Source of the DNA: Larix sibirica
Lineage: Eukaryota > Streptophyta > Pinopsida > Pinales > Pinaceae
Assembly: GCA_004151065.3 (NCBI GenBank)
Contig: NWUY0300000240.1
Span: 37,302 to 55,592 of the forward strand
Direction of reading: 5' to 3'
Length of the DNA: 18,291 nucleotides
This document shows, piece by piece, positions 8,344 to 17,195 of this stretch (its first letter is position 1; each line of letters opens with the position of its first letter). The position numbers and the translations under genes were made by a program. The notes below the pieces were generated by a model. The model had not been told where the DNA came from. It saw nothing but the letters and a program-made list of their open reading frames with translations, and made no database searches.

Positions 8344-8344
8344 N
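8344..8344. other. N: join from integrase to gag, probable assembly gap
   Basis: Left of the N is the integrase sequence accaagtttatgggacattt, homologous to 11596 onward. Right of it is mid-gag sequence homologous to copy 1 from about 1960. Everything that should lie between two adjacent elements (integrase C-terminus, LTR, PBS, gag N-terminus) is absent. Confidence 0.75.
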
Positions 8345-9080
8345 ACAAGTTGAGGACTTGGGATAGAATGGTTGCCAATTTGAAGGACAAGTTCCTTCCC
8401 ACCGACTACATAATTTCCCTATTCAAGAAACTGCAAAACCCGTGACAGAAGGAGTTGAGTGTGAAAGAATTCATTGAGGAATTCTATCAACTATCTATCA
8501 AGTCGGGGCAGATCGATGAGGGGGAAGAGGCAGTCGTGAGGTACGTAAATGGCATAAAGTACGTCGTTTAGGACGAGTTGATCCCATTAATGTTCAAGAT
8601 AGTTGGAGAGGCTTACCAGTTAGCCTTTAAAGTAGAGGAGAATTTGTTGCGAAAGACTTCGATGGATATAGGAAAGCTGATTGATTGAAGCCAGAAGTTT
8701 GTTGTTAGAGAGGAAAAACCAACGAATAAAGGAAAGAGGAAAGTCTTGAGGAATGACAAGAAGAGGGCCTCACCAGAAAATCCACACTGGAATACCGATG
8801 AAGAGGATAAAACTCTATAGTAGAGGCACCTATGGTCGAAGGGGAGAATTTTGAGGAACACGTGCAGACCAACCCAAATTCATTTGTTACAAGTGTCACG
8901 AACTAGGACACAAGGTGCATGAGTTCCCAAATAAATTGCATATCACAATTCGACAGAAGACCATGAGTCGAGGAACTGATGACGGAGTCAGTCTGACCCC
9001 GAGGAAGAGAACAGTAGACATTTCGTTGGAAGGAGGCAAAAACTTGATGACTATTGCAACTGGGTCGATAGGAAGAGAAG
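8345..9080 (+). pseudogene. gag: gypsy gag, copy 3 (5' end missing)
   Basis: It begins inside the capsid domain: LRTWDRMVANLKDKFLPTDY, SLFKKLQNP, then a TGA, ELSVKEFIEEFYQLSIKSG and GEAYQLAFKVEE to about 8640. A basic linker follows. The zinc knuckle at 8885-8926 reads CYKCHELGHKVHEF, the best preserved of the three, with Phe at the last Cys position. Several TAG/TGA stops interrupt it. The start codon, N-terminal part, PBS and 5' LTR of this copy are not present. Confidence 0.8.
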
Positions 9081-9099
9081 GAACCAACGCTTAGGAAGT

Positions 9100-9640
9100 C
9101 AATATTCTGAACAAAAGTAAAGATTCAAGACATATTTTGTATGACCATCATTGATGGAGGAAACACGAAAAATATGGTCTCGACGAAATTGATCGAAAAG
9201 TTGGGGCTGAAGTGCCAACCGCACTCGAAGGCATATCAAGTCTCGTGGTTGCAGAAAGGTCACCATGTCACAGTGACACAACAATGCCTGAATAACTTCA
9301 AGATCGACAAGCTATACGACAACATGTTATGCGACGTAATTATGATGGACGCTTGTCACTTATTGTTGGGACTACCATGGCAATATGACCAAAACATGGT
9401 GTATGACGGTCGCAGAAATGCCATCACAATTGAAAAAGATGGCAGATATTTTCGATCGATTCCCTTGGCAGAAGATGGAGACTACCAAGGCAAGGAGAGT
9501 AACTATTGGGAGAAGCGAGTGCTGATGTGTTCAACGAAAGAATTCCTAAAGGAGGAAGAGAAGTAGAAATACTTCTTCGCCGCCATTCCTAAGGGTCTAA
9601 GTGTCGACAGGCCCATGGAAGAAATACCAAAAAAATTCAA
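9100..9640 (+). pseudogene. gypsy protease region, copy 3
   Basis: The open stretch 9141-9566 holds the retropepsin with its loop MTIIDGGN (Asp codon 9153-9155 intact), STKLIEKLGLK, SWLQKGHHVTVTQQ, LCDVIMMDACHLLLGLPW and MCSTKEFLKEEEK. It ends at TAG 9564-9566, after which the frame reads on as YFFAAIPKGLSVDRP towards RT, so the stop interrupts the polyprotein. This is the best preserved protease of the three copies; without the upstream gag and downstream pol fusion it is not expected to work. Confidence 0.8.
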
Positions 9641-10500
9641 ATAGGTGTTGTTGTAATTCAAGCTCATAATGGTCGATGAGATGTCGATTGGATTTCTATC
9701 GATGAGGAGTATATCCCATCAGATCGACTTAATTCCAGGGTCGATTTTGTACAATAAGGATCACATAGGATGACACTGGATGAGTATGATGAATTGAACT
9801 AACAAGTCCAAGATTTTTTGGTTAGGGGGTTGATTAGAGAGATCTTGAGCCCATGTGCAGTACCAGCTATACTGGCACCCAATAAGGGAGGATAATGGAG
9901 GATGTGAACTGATTCAAGGGCCATCAACAAGATTATGATCAAGTACAAATTTTCATTTCCTAGGATGGATAACTTGATCGACTAGTAGAGTGGAGAAAAA
10001 TACTTTACCAAGACCAACCTGAAGAGTGGATACCACCAGATCCAAATTAGGGATGGTGATGAATGGAAGACAACCTTCAAGACGAAGGAAGGATTGTATG
10101 AGTGACTGGTTATGCCATTTGGGCTGGCTAATGCCTTGAGCAACTTTATGAGGCTGATGGATGAGATGTTGAAACCATTTTTGGGGATATTCGTCATAGT
10201 ATATCTCGATGACATCCTAATTTTCAATAAGACAAGGGAAGAGCACTTGTCGCACATTTGACAAGTTTTACGGAGGTTAAGTTAGGAGAAAATGTTGGTG
10301 AATTTGCAAAAGTGTTCCTTCATGCAAAAGGAGCTGGTTTATATTGGATTCGTGATTTCCAGAAAAGGGTTGAAGATGGATCCAGAGAAGGTAAGAGTGA
10401 TTTTGGAGTGGCTGGAGCCGACGAACGCCAAGGAGGTAAGGAGTTTCCATGGACTTGCCAGTATTTATTGAAATTTCATAAGATATTTTAGTCAGATATG
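9640..10500 (+). pseudogene. gypsy reverse transcriptase, copy 3
   Basis: All RT blocks are in order but full of stops: [15 protein letters not shown] near 10024-10068, [18 protein letters not shown] near 10111-10164, and [13 protein letters not shown] with YLDD at 10202-10213, then CSFMQKELVYIGFVIS and MDPEKVRVILEWLEPTNAKE to about 10435. The motif A Asp has changed (TKTNLKSG, with Asn for Asp near 10015), so the active site is damaged as well as interrupted. The open stretch 10258-10491 is out of frame with this domain. Confidence 0.8.
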
Positions 10501-10529
10501 TGCACTGTTGACGACATGCATGCAAAAGG

Positions 10530-11130
10530 GCGAGTTCAATCATCGGACAAGCATTCGAGAAGTTGAAGCAGAAAGTGATGGAGAGTCCAGTCCTAGCTCT
10601 CCCAGACTTCAACAAAGTATTCCAAGTCGACTGCGACATGACTGGGTTAGCAATTGGAGTTGTGTTGATCCAGGAGGGTTGACCGATTGCATTCTTCAGT
10701 GAGAATTTGGATGAATCCAAGCAAAAATATTCATTCTATGACTAATATTTTTATGCCATCCTTCAGGCATTGAAAAAATGGATACATTACCTATTTCCCA
10801 AGGGATTTGTGTTGTTTAAATACCACCAAGATCTGAGATACCTAAATACTCAAACGAAATTAAATCAGAGGCATATGAAGTGTTTCAATTTTTTGCAAAT
10901 TTATACCTTTGTGTTGAAATACAAGTCAGGAAAGAGTAATAGGGTATTTGACGCATTGACTCGAAGAGTCACATTGTTGGGAATGAATACTGTTAAGTCA
11001 GCGGGACTAGAGTCAATAAAGATCGACTATGAACCGATGAATATTTTACCAATGCTTGGAAGGAGACGAAGGAACCATGGAGCGATGACAAAACCCCATA
11101 CTTGGATTAGTTCATCCAAGAAGGATACCT
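10530..11130 (+). pseudogene. gypsy RNase H and linker, copy 3
   Basis: Readable as ESPVLALPDFNKVFQVDCDM with the first catalytic Asp near 10630, PIAFFSENLDESKQKYSFYD, then in the open stretch 10770-11171 HYLFPKGFVLF, LRYLNTQTKLNQRHMKCFNF and YTFVLKYKSGKSNRVFDALT. Stops at about 10680 and 10743 break it. A poorly conserved tether to integrase follows. Confidence 0.8.
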
Positions 11131-12259
11131 ATTCAAGGGACATTAGCTATGCATCCCTAGAGGATCAGTGAGGGATAATCTGATCAAGAAATTGCACAAT
11201 GGAGGAATGGGAGGACATTTTGGCATCAACAAGACCAAGGCGTCCATCAAAGAGAAGCTATACTGGCTAGGATTGGAGATGGATGTGAAGAAATGGGTTC
11301 AACGGTGCAGGATATGCCAAAATGCCAAAGGGATAAGTCGAAACACAAGGTTATATGCACCATTTCCAATTCCCACTTCCCCATGGGAAGATATCAGCAT
11401 GGATTTTTTGTTGGGATTGCCGAAGACACAGCAAGGTAACAACTCCATCTTTGTTGTAGTCGATACATTTTACAATATGGAACATTTTATTCCAAGTCGG
11501 AAGATAAGTGATGCCACTGGTGTTGTTGTTCTATTTTGCAAATAAGTTGTGAGATTGCATGGGTTGCCGAAGAGTATCAATTTGGACCAAGACACCAAGT
11601 TTATGGGTCATTTTTTGAGAACCCTCCAGAAGAATATTGAGACAAAACTACAGTTCAGTTCTTCATACCATCCACAGACCGATGGACAGACTAAAGTCGT
11701 GAACAGAAGCTTGGGAAATTTGCTGAGGATTTTGACCATTGATCGACCGAGGCAGTGGGAGAATGTGTTGGTGCAGGCAGAATTCGCGTATAACAATTCA
11801 ATGAACTGGTCGATGGGAATGAATCCATTTCAAATCGTGCAAGGGAGAAGCACACATGGAGTAACTGAATTGGTCAAGTTTCCAATGGGAACACGGAATA
11901 GTGCAGACACCGAGTCATTTTTCGACCACATGAAGGAAGTGCATGACAAGGTAAGGCGATAGTTGGAGAAAAGTAATGCGGCATATAATTTGAGAGCTGA
12001 TAGGAAGCGACAATTGCATTCATTTGTGGAGGGCGATTTGGTATATGGGAACCTAAGGAAAGAGAGGTTCCCTAGAGGAACATATAACAAGCTAAAGCCA
12101 AAGAACATTAGTCCGTGTAAGATCGTAAGAAAGTTTTCGAACAATGCTTATGTGCTGGATCTACTAGAGGAATTGGGCATATCACCAACGTTTAATGTTT
12201 TCGGCCTATATAAGCATGAAGAAGGGTTGATGAGTGGAGGAAGAATGGAAGATGACTAG
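11130..12259 (+). pseudogene. gypsy integrase, copy 3 (catalytic Glu replaced)
   Basis: The zinc-binding HHCC region is LHNGGMGGHFGINKT with CRIC (His 11195 and 11216, Cys 11306 and 11315). The core has SMDFLLGLP (Asp 11402-11404) and, after one TAA at 11543, LDQDTKF (Asp 11585-11587). Exactly 35 residues later, in YHPQTDGQTKVVNRS, the position of the catalytic Glu is Lys (AAA, 11693-11695), a single G-to-A change. The C-terminal domain runs through GDLVYGNL and [15 protein letters not shown] to TAG at 12257. Integrase inserts the cDNA; this copy could not catalyse that. Confidence 0.85.
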
Positions 12260-12474
12260 ACGGGACAACTACCAGTTCAGTCAATGGAAAAAGGTCATGG
12301 AAGTACTCGACGACTGAGAAGACGAGAAGACTAGGAGGCAGAAAGAAAAGAATAGTTGGTCCAGTGGAAGGATCGATATTTAGAAGAGACGACATGGATT
12401 TCAACAGATAAGCTGTAGGAGTTGTAGAACTACAAGCGAAATTATTTTCAACCTGGGGAGGTTGATGTAGGGGC
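12260..12474 (+). pseudogene. decayed chromodomain at the C-terminus of integrase, copy 3
   Basis: Reading on in the integrase frame past TAG 12257 gives LVQWKDRYLEETTWIST at 12356-12406, then NYKRNYFQPGEVDVG crossing the LTR start at 12463. The WK...TW pattern and the PGE-D-G ending are characteristic of the chromodomain tail of plant chromoviruses, where pol ends at or inside the 3' LTR. In-frame stops lie at 12353, 12416 and 12425. The domain is thought to guide insertion to modified histones. Identification rests on pattern and position. Confidence 0.65.
12452..12462 (+). other. polypurine tract of gypsy insertion
   Basis: cctggggaggt lies immediately before the right LTR start (TGATGTAGGGGC). 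A short G/A-rich run in this position primes plus-strand synthesis in LTR elements. Confidence 0.65.
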
Positions 12475-13202
12475 ATCGACGTCCAAGACGAGGAGTCGAA
12501 GGTAGACAATGGTAAATCCTGGAGGACAGTTGATGACCTCCAGGAAAATGGGAAATAGACTACAGGGATAGAAAAGGTGTCGTGGAGATTCTGACCGAAT
12601 GTGGCCTGTGGCAGGCGACAAGGTGATGTAGTGAAGCGTTCAAAAGTGATGCCAACCAGAGAAGGATTTATTCGAGAGTCGACAATGACGATTATGAAAA
12701 TCGACAGAGACAGTTAGAATTCTAAGAAAACTAGCCACAAGGTAGTTGGGGAAGTTGAAGGAGCAGTTATGGTGATAGTTGCAAAAATCCAGGTGGAGCC
12801 ACCTAATGAAGAGAGACACCTGCACTATTTAATGATATTTTACCATGCATGGAAGCAATCAAATATTCTGGAGGATGAGCCAGGTAAACGAGAAGGCCAA
12901 GTATAAATATATGTTAACGGTTCTGAGAGGAAGGGGGAAAGAACAATGCTATTCAGAGTATTTGTATTTCTCGAGGATGAAGAATTCCCTCATGCTTGTG
13001 TATTTTTCACAAATGTTGTGACATTCGATGTTCATTCCGGATGATTCGAGCATAGGCTCGAGTTGTAACTATTTCTGTAAAAGAGATTTGATTATTGAAT
13101 TGAAATACATAACCCTTTGCGACCTTGTTGTTGTTTTGTTTGTGTGTACCATTTCCATTGTGTAGCACTGATGCATAGCTGAATCAGGAATTAGGTGCAC
13201 CA
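12463..13202 (+). repeat. right LTR of the gypsy insertion
   Basis: 740 bp, starting TGATGTAGGGGC and ending ggtgcacca with the canonical TG...CA. The polypurine tract precedes it, and the 5-bp target overlap (13203-13207) follows it. It is collinear with 4057-4795 throughout. Confidence 0.9.
12902..12911 (+). promoter_or_regulatory. TATA box of right gypsy LTR
   Basis: TATAAATATA is at the same place and in the same context as in the left LTR. Confidence 0.55.
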
Positions 13203-13207
13203 TGAGC
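13203..13207. other. right target-site duplication of gypsy insertion (diverged)
   Basis: TGAGC, partner of TTAGT at 4052-4056. The pairing is inferred from alignment to the 58-bp repeat unit, not from perfect identity. Confidence 0.6.
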
Positions 13208-13379
13208 CCTCTATATGGCCACTTAATCACCTTCAAATCTGCCCCAAAATCAACCTTACATAAGCCCTTAAAAATAAGAAGATATGCCTTAAACCTTTGT
13301 CTCATCACCCTAATGCACCTTTTTCATTTTCATATCATATCTCTTGCTTGTGTTCTTAAAAATTAGCCATATTAGGTCT

Positions 13380-13387
13380 TATTTATA
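13380..13387 (-). promoter_or_regulatory. TATA box of copia 3' LTR
   Basis: The minus strand reads cacTATAAATAagacc, about 365 bp into the LTR, the usual type of U3 promoter signal. The 58-bp tandem units lie downstream and so would be in the transcribed R/U5 part. Confidence 0.5.
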
Positions 13388-13629
13388 GTGTTTTAAGTTA
13401 CTTTTTATGGGTCGACCTGTAGATTCCTAGCAGGGCCATTTTAACACTCCACATCTCCCCAATCCTATGGAGTCAGAGGGAGTGACATATTCCGTTGGAA
13501 AGGTATCATAATAATATTTTCAACCATATATCATATGCTCCCATCTAAGCTAGGTATTCAGAGAAAAACATTCCTTCAAAGACAGGGTACCAAACTAGGC
13601 ATCAAAAGTCCAAAAATGTCCATTTGCAA

Positions 13630-13868
13630 TTTCCTCCTATATTTGATATCAATGACACAATATTTCCAACAATATTCAACTTCCAATATTCATCTTGAAC
13701 ATCTGCATTCTCCCCTCCTCTTTGAAATCAATGACAACAATATTTCCAACAATCTCCCCCTTTGTCATTGATGGCAACCCTCTAGTCAAATCTGCAACAA
13801 TATTGTAATTACTCCCCCTGTCTACAATAATTTCCTTGCCTGTATCTCTCCCCCTTTGACATCAATGG
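13630..13868 (-). repeat. four-fold reiterated polypurine module at the copia 3' LTR border
   Basis: Minus-strand blocks of the form TCATTGAT-TCAAA followed by a purine run occur near 13868-13845 (TCAAAGGGGGAGAG), 13774-13753 (GACAAAGGGGGAGA, first part altered), 13735-13710 (TCAAAGAGGAGGGGAG) and 13656-13630 (TCAAATATAGGAGGA). Two lie upstream of the LTR start and two inside it. Another purine run, CAGGGGGAGT, is at 13820-13811. Confidence 0.65.
13753..13763 (-). other. polypurine tract of copia element
   Basis: The minus strand AAAGGGGGAGA directly precedes the LTR start TTGTTGGAAATATT, the classical plus-strand primer arrangement of plant copia elements. It fixes both the orientation and the LTR border. 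Confidence 0.8.
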
Positions 13869-13923
13869 AAAAGGGATGCTCCCCTTGAGCTTGTGCTTCT
13901 CCTCAAGAACTTATATATGATAG

Positions 13924-14440
13924 GGATATCACCTGAAACTTACATTTGAGATATTCAAATGCCTCTTTAGGAATGGGTTTTTTGAAAATATCTGCAATCT
14001 ATTCTTTGGTGGAAATAGGTTCTGGGGGCTTACTTTAATCCATAAAGTGATTTATTCAATCTGCATACATGCTCTTTAATCTCTGACAACTGAAACACGT
14101 TTTTTTGTTCAATATACACTTATCCTTCTATATTTCCATTTAGAAAGGTTGAATTGACATCCATTTGATAGAATTTGAAGTTCTTAAAACATGCAAATGC
14201 CAAAAACATTTTGATTGTTTCTATTCTTGCAACTAGAGCAAAAATTTCTTCAAAATCAATGCCTTCAGCTTGAGCATATCCTTTAAAGGCCAACCTTGCT
14301 TTATTTCTTACTACTTTCCCATCTTCTTTCAACTTGCTTCTAAAGACCCATTTAGTGCCAATCACATTCTTATCTTTTGGTCTGGGAATAAGTTCCCATG
14401 TCTCATTCTTTTCAATTTGATTTATCTCTTCTTCCATACC
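13924..14440 (-). pseudogene. copia reverse transcriptase / RNase H scar
   Basis: The N-terminal RT is well preserved at 14437-14120: NVIGTKWVFRSKLKEDGKVV, NKARLAFKGYAQAEGIDFEE and FKFYQMDV with the motif A Asp at 14161-14159. After TAA (14122) it reads HVCRLNKSLYGLK-stop-APRTYFHQR to about 14000. The next readable peptide, IADIFKKPIPKEAFEYLKCK (13998 to about 13939), belongs to the far end of RNase H in this family. The YXDD motif, the rest of RT and nearly all RNase H are therefore deleted. From family organisation I infer that roughly a kilobase or more was lost. The element could not self-replicate. Confidence 0.85.
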
Positions 14441-14782
14441 AATAACCCAATTCTTACCTTCACTTTCTTATGTAAAGTTCTTAGGCTCTATTTTATATAG
14501 AAAAACCAATATTCTTCTTATCTTAACTCATATATCTATATCACCGAGAATTAGATTTTCTGGATGATGCTTTTGGACAAATCTAGATGGTGTCTTTGTA
14601 TCTTGTCGTTCTGTTTATTCTTGTTCTTCCTTTCCTTGTTCCTTTTCTTCTTATTTGTCTTCTTCTCTATAGCTTGTTTATTCTATATCTTCATCCTTTT
14701 GAGTCATTTCTTCATCCACTCTTACATCTATAATCTCTACCATTACGTGCAGTCTTTTCTTGTAACATTTATAACCCTTGCT
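14441..14782 (-). pseudogene. copia linker between integrase and RT
   Basis: On the minus strand: the integrase end, then a Lys/Glu-rich degenerate stretch with several stops, then TPSRFVQKHHPENLILGDID (about 14598-14540), a segment typical just before copia RT. The opposite strand looks like an open, Phe/Leu-rich frame only because this linker is rich in Lys/Glu codons. Confidence 0.65.
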
Positions 14783-15710
14783 TCAAGATGCATAGCCAAT
14801 AAAGATACCTTCTTCTGATATAGAATCAAATTTTCCCAAATCATCTTCATTTCTATTTATACAGCACTTGCTCCCAAATAACTTGAAGTGTTTGACTGAT
14901 GATGGTCTACCTTTCCATAATTCATAAGGTGTCTTACTGTTGTTCACTCTAATTTGCTCTCTATTCAAAATGTCTATTGTTGTGTTGACTGCTTCTCTCC
15001 AAAAAGTGTCTAGTAGCTTAGCTTCATTTAGCAATGGTGTATCCATTTCTTGTATAGTTATATTCTTCCTTTCTATAACTCTATTTTGTTGTAGAGTCCT
15101 TACTGCTAAAAAATGTCTCTTGATTCCATGATTCTCACATTTGAAGTAAAATCACCTCCTATATCTAATCTTAAGCACTTTATTTTTAAATCAGTCTCAT
15201 TTTCAACTAAGGATTTGAAATATTTAAAATTATCAAATGATTCATATTTTTATTTGAGGAATGTCACCCAAGTCATCCTTGTATAATCATCAATGAACAA
15301 CATTAAATAACTCTCACCTTTTGGAGTTTGTGTTCTTGTTGGCCCACAAAGGTCTATGTGTACAAGATCCAATGGATTTATTGTTGAGTACTCCTTTGTT
15401 TTGAACCTTACTCTTGTCTGCTTCCCATGCTGTCATGGCTTGCAAATAGCACTCATAGGTTCTGTGATTTTTGGCATGTCTCGGGTTTCTTGTGTATGGT
15501 TGAGTTTTACTAGATTGTCAAATTTTATATGACCCATTCTTTTATGCCATAAACATCTTTCATCTATTTGTCCCATACAACATTTTTCTCCTTTGACTTC
15601 ATCAAGTATGTATACATTGTTTGAGGCTATGTTTGCATTTTCCACTAATATTCTTGAACTTGCCTTCCTTATCTCACACCCTTTAAATGAAATGTGAGAT
15701 TGTAACATTG
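14783..15710 (-). pseudogene. copia integrase with preceding GAG-pre-integrase domain
   Basis: The open stretch 15708-15433 carries CLWHKRMGHIKFDNLVKLN and AICKP, continuing CQHGKQ: the HHCC zinc region. The core shows HIDLCGPTRTQTPKG (Asp 15354-15352), FIDDYTRMTWVTFLK, LRLDIGGDF (Asp 15165-15163, with two neighbouring positions altered) and QQNRVIERKN (Glu 15073-15071). The spacing between the second Asp and the Glu is out of frame, so indels have occurred. The stretch 15046-14783 holds the C-terminal part (TPYELWKGRPSSVKHFKLFG and EEGIFIGYAS). Integrase before RT is the Ty1/copia order. Confidence 0.85.
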
Positions 15711-15714
15711 ATCA

Positions 15715-15955
15715 CACATTTGATTGACACTTAGAAGATTATGTTTAGTCCGTCAATGTACAAGACGTTATGTGTTTTAGTCATTCCATCATCAAGATTA
15801 ATGGTTCCTTTTCCAGCTATCTTCACAGAAGCATTATTCCCAAAAGTAGCATTGCCTCTTTTTTCTTTTTTTAAGGTGAGAAACTTGGTATGTTCCCTTG
15901 TCATGTGTTTTGAACATCCACTATCAACGTACCATTGATTTAATTTCTTTTGAGC
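15715..15955 (-). pseudogene. copia aspartic protease
   Basis: The minus strand reads WYVDSGCSKHMTRE with the DSG active site at 15925-15917, then a Lys-rich stretch, IAGKGTINLDDGMTKTHNVL and YIDGLKHNLLS, followed by a degraded join to the GAG-pre-integrase domain. Stops and frameshifts flank it. The protease would process the single gag-pol polyprotein. Confidence 0.8.
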
Positions 15956-16077
15956 ATATAGTGCAAGTCTACATTCTTCCTTGTTATGTTATTTTTGCTT
16001 CCAAACCATAAGAGTATTTGGCAAGAACGTCTTCTTCCATGTTTTGTTTAGGAAAGAAATATTACTATGGTGCTTCC

Positions 16078-16119
16078 ACATTCACATGCTATGTGTCCAT
16101 AACTATTACACTTATAGCA
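16078..16119 (-). other. zinc knuckle 3 of copia gag
   Basis: CYKCNSYGHIACEC fits CX2CX4HX4C. It lies closest to the protease and would bind RNA. Confidence 0.8.
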
Positions 16120-16257
16120 TCCAATGTTGTAATCAAGTAGGGGAGCAAATGAATCGTAGCTTCTGTTAGAAAACCCATAAGAAATCATGGATTTGTTGCT
16201 CACATATTCATCCCTTGAGGTCTTATAAGAACTGTTATCACTTCTTGCATAAGCTCT

Positions 16258-16299
16258 ACAATTTATTGTTTTATGACCAAAATTATTGCAAGAAAAACA
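16258..16299 (-). other. zinc knuckle 2 of copia gag
   Basis: CFSCNNFGHKTINC fits CX2CX4HX4C perfectly. Confidence 0.8.
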
Positions 16300-17195
16300 A
16301 TAGCCAAGGAAAATATTTTGGTACCGGTTTGTGAAAGGATTTATCGGTGGAACAATTATTCTGTACTCATTCTTGTTGCTTTTGTAAAGAGAATCAAGTT
16401 TATGTTGGTCATTGTTTCCTTTCCTGTTGTTTCTTTCATTTTTAATAGAGCCTTTGAGAAAATTCCCATAGCTTTACGCTTTTCTTCATTTTCCTTGCTT
16501 GCATATTCTTCAGGGATCTTCTAATTCTCATCATAGCCAAGAGCTATTTTGATGAATGTTGACCCTTGGTAACTAAGAAATTCATTTAAATTTGCAGTGC
16601 TCTTCAAACTTCTATTTAATTGAGCATTTTACCTCTCCATTTCCTTTCTTAGCAAGATAAATTCAAACTTTAATTTTTCACACATTTCTTCCTTTCCCCT
16701 GGGTCAAATTTTCACTACTTATATCCTTTTTATTATTCTAATAGATCCTTTAGGTTCATGATAATTTTTTTCTATTTCTTCAAGTTTTTGTGACTTCTTG
16801 ACTTTTGAATCATGATCTTTTTCTTCATATTTCTACAACTTCTCCTTTTGTTTCGAATTATTTTTCCTATGCTTCTTTATTTCACATAAGGCACACTTGA
16901 TTTCTTCTTCAAGATCCACTTCTCCATCAATTTCTTCTTCTTTTGAATTTATTTTTTCTTCTGAATTATCTTCAGTTTATTTATCAATAGAACTTGCATC
17001 CATGACTATGAAGAGAAATTCTTCTTTGTCGGTGTCAGAATCATATCCTTCATTTTCTTCAGTAGAGCCATTATCCTCTTTAGAGTAAAAACTTTTCTTC
17101 TTAACATGTTTTCCTCTTTTGTGTCTATACGGTTTGCTTCCTTTCTTATTGTTGTTATCTTCTTCATTATCACTATCTCCCCTTTCTGTATATGG

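Larger units (their letters stand above)
4057..13202 (+). mobile_element. Ty3/gypsy (chromovirus) insertion with doubled interior
   Basis: It is bounded by ~740-bp LTRs starting TGAT(G/T)TAGGGGC, with PBS after the left one and a purine tract before the right one. The flanks show a 5-bp overlap in the target repeat, so both LTRs appear to come from one integration locus. The interior is twice what one element needs: copy 2 (4798-8343) runs from PBS to integrase, and copy 3 (8345-12462) from gag to chromodomain, joined at an N. It may be a tandem LTR-interior-LTR-interior-LTR array with the middle collapsed in assembly. Confidence 0.75.
13203..13751 (-). repeat. proximal fragment of copia 3' LTR
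   Basis: On the minus strand it begins TGTTGGAAATATTG at 13751, directly after a polypurine tract, and runs to the gypsy insertion point, continuing at 4056-3910. A TATA box lies at 13387-13380. It contains an internal duplication of its first ~40 bp (13633-13671 repeats 13714-13751, spacing ~80) and the right part of the 58-bp array (13203-13265). No gene is evident. Confidence 0.75.

Noticed and set aside
10277-10720. 147-codon minus-strand and 77-codon plus-strand open frames
   Set aside because: Both overlap copy 3 RT/RNase H in wrong frames; the true frame carries recognisable RT and RNase H motifs.
12192-12509. 105-codon minus-strand open frame
   Set aside because: It is antisense to the integrase end, chromodomain and LTR start; no signal of its own.
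14564-14818. Plus-strand open frame coding a very hydrophobic Phe/Leu-rich peptide that looks like a membrane protein
   Set aside because: It is antisense to the Lys/Glu-rich copia linker; hydrophobicity follows from the complementary codons.
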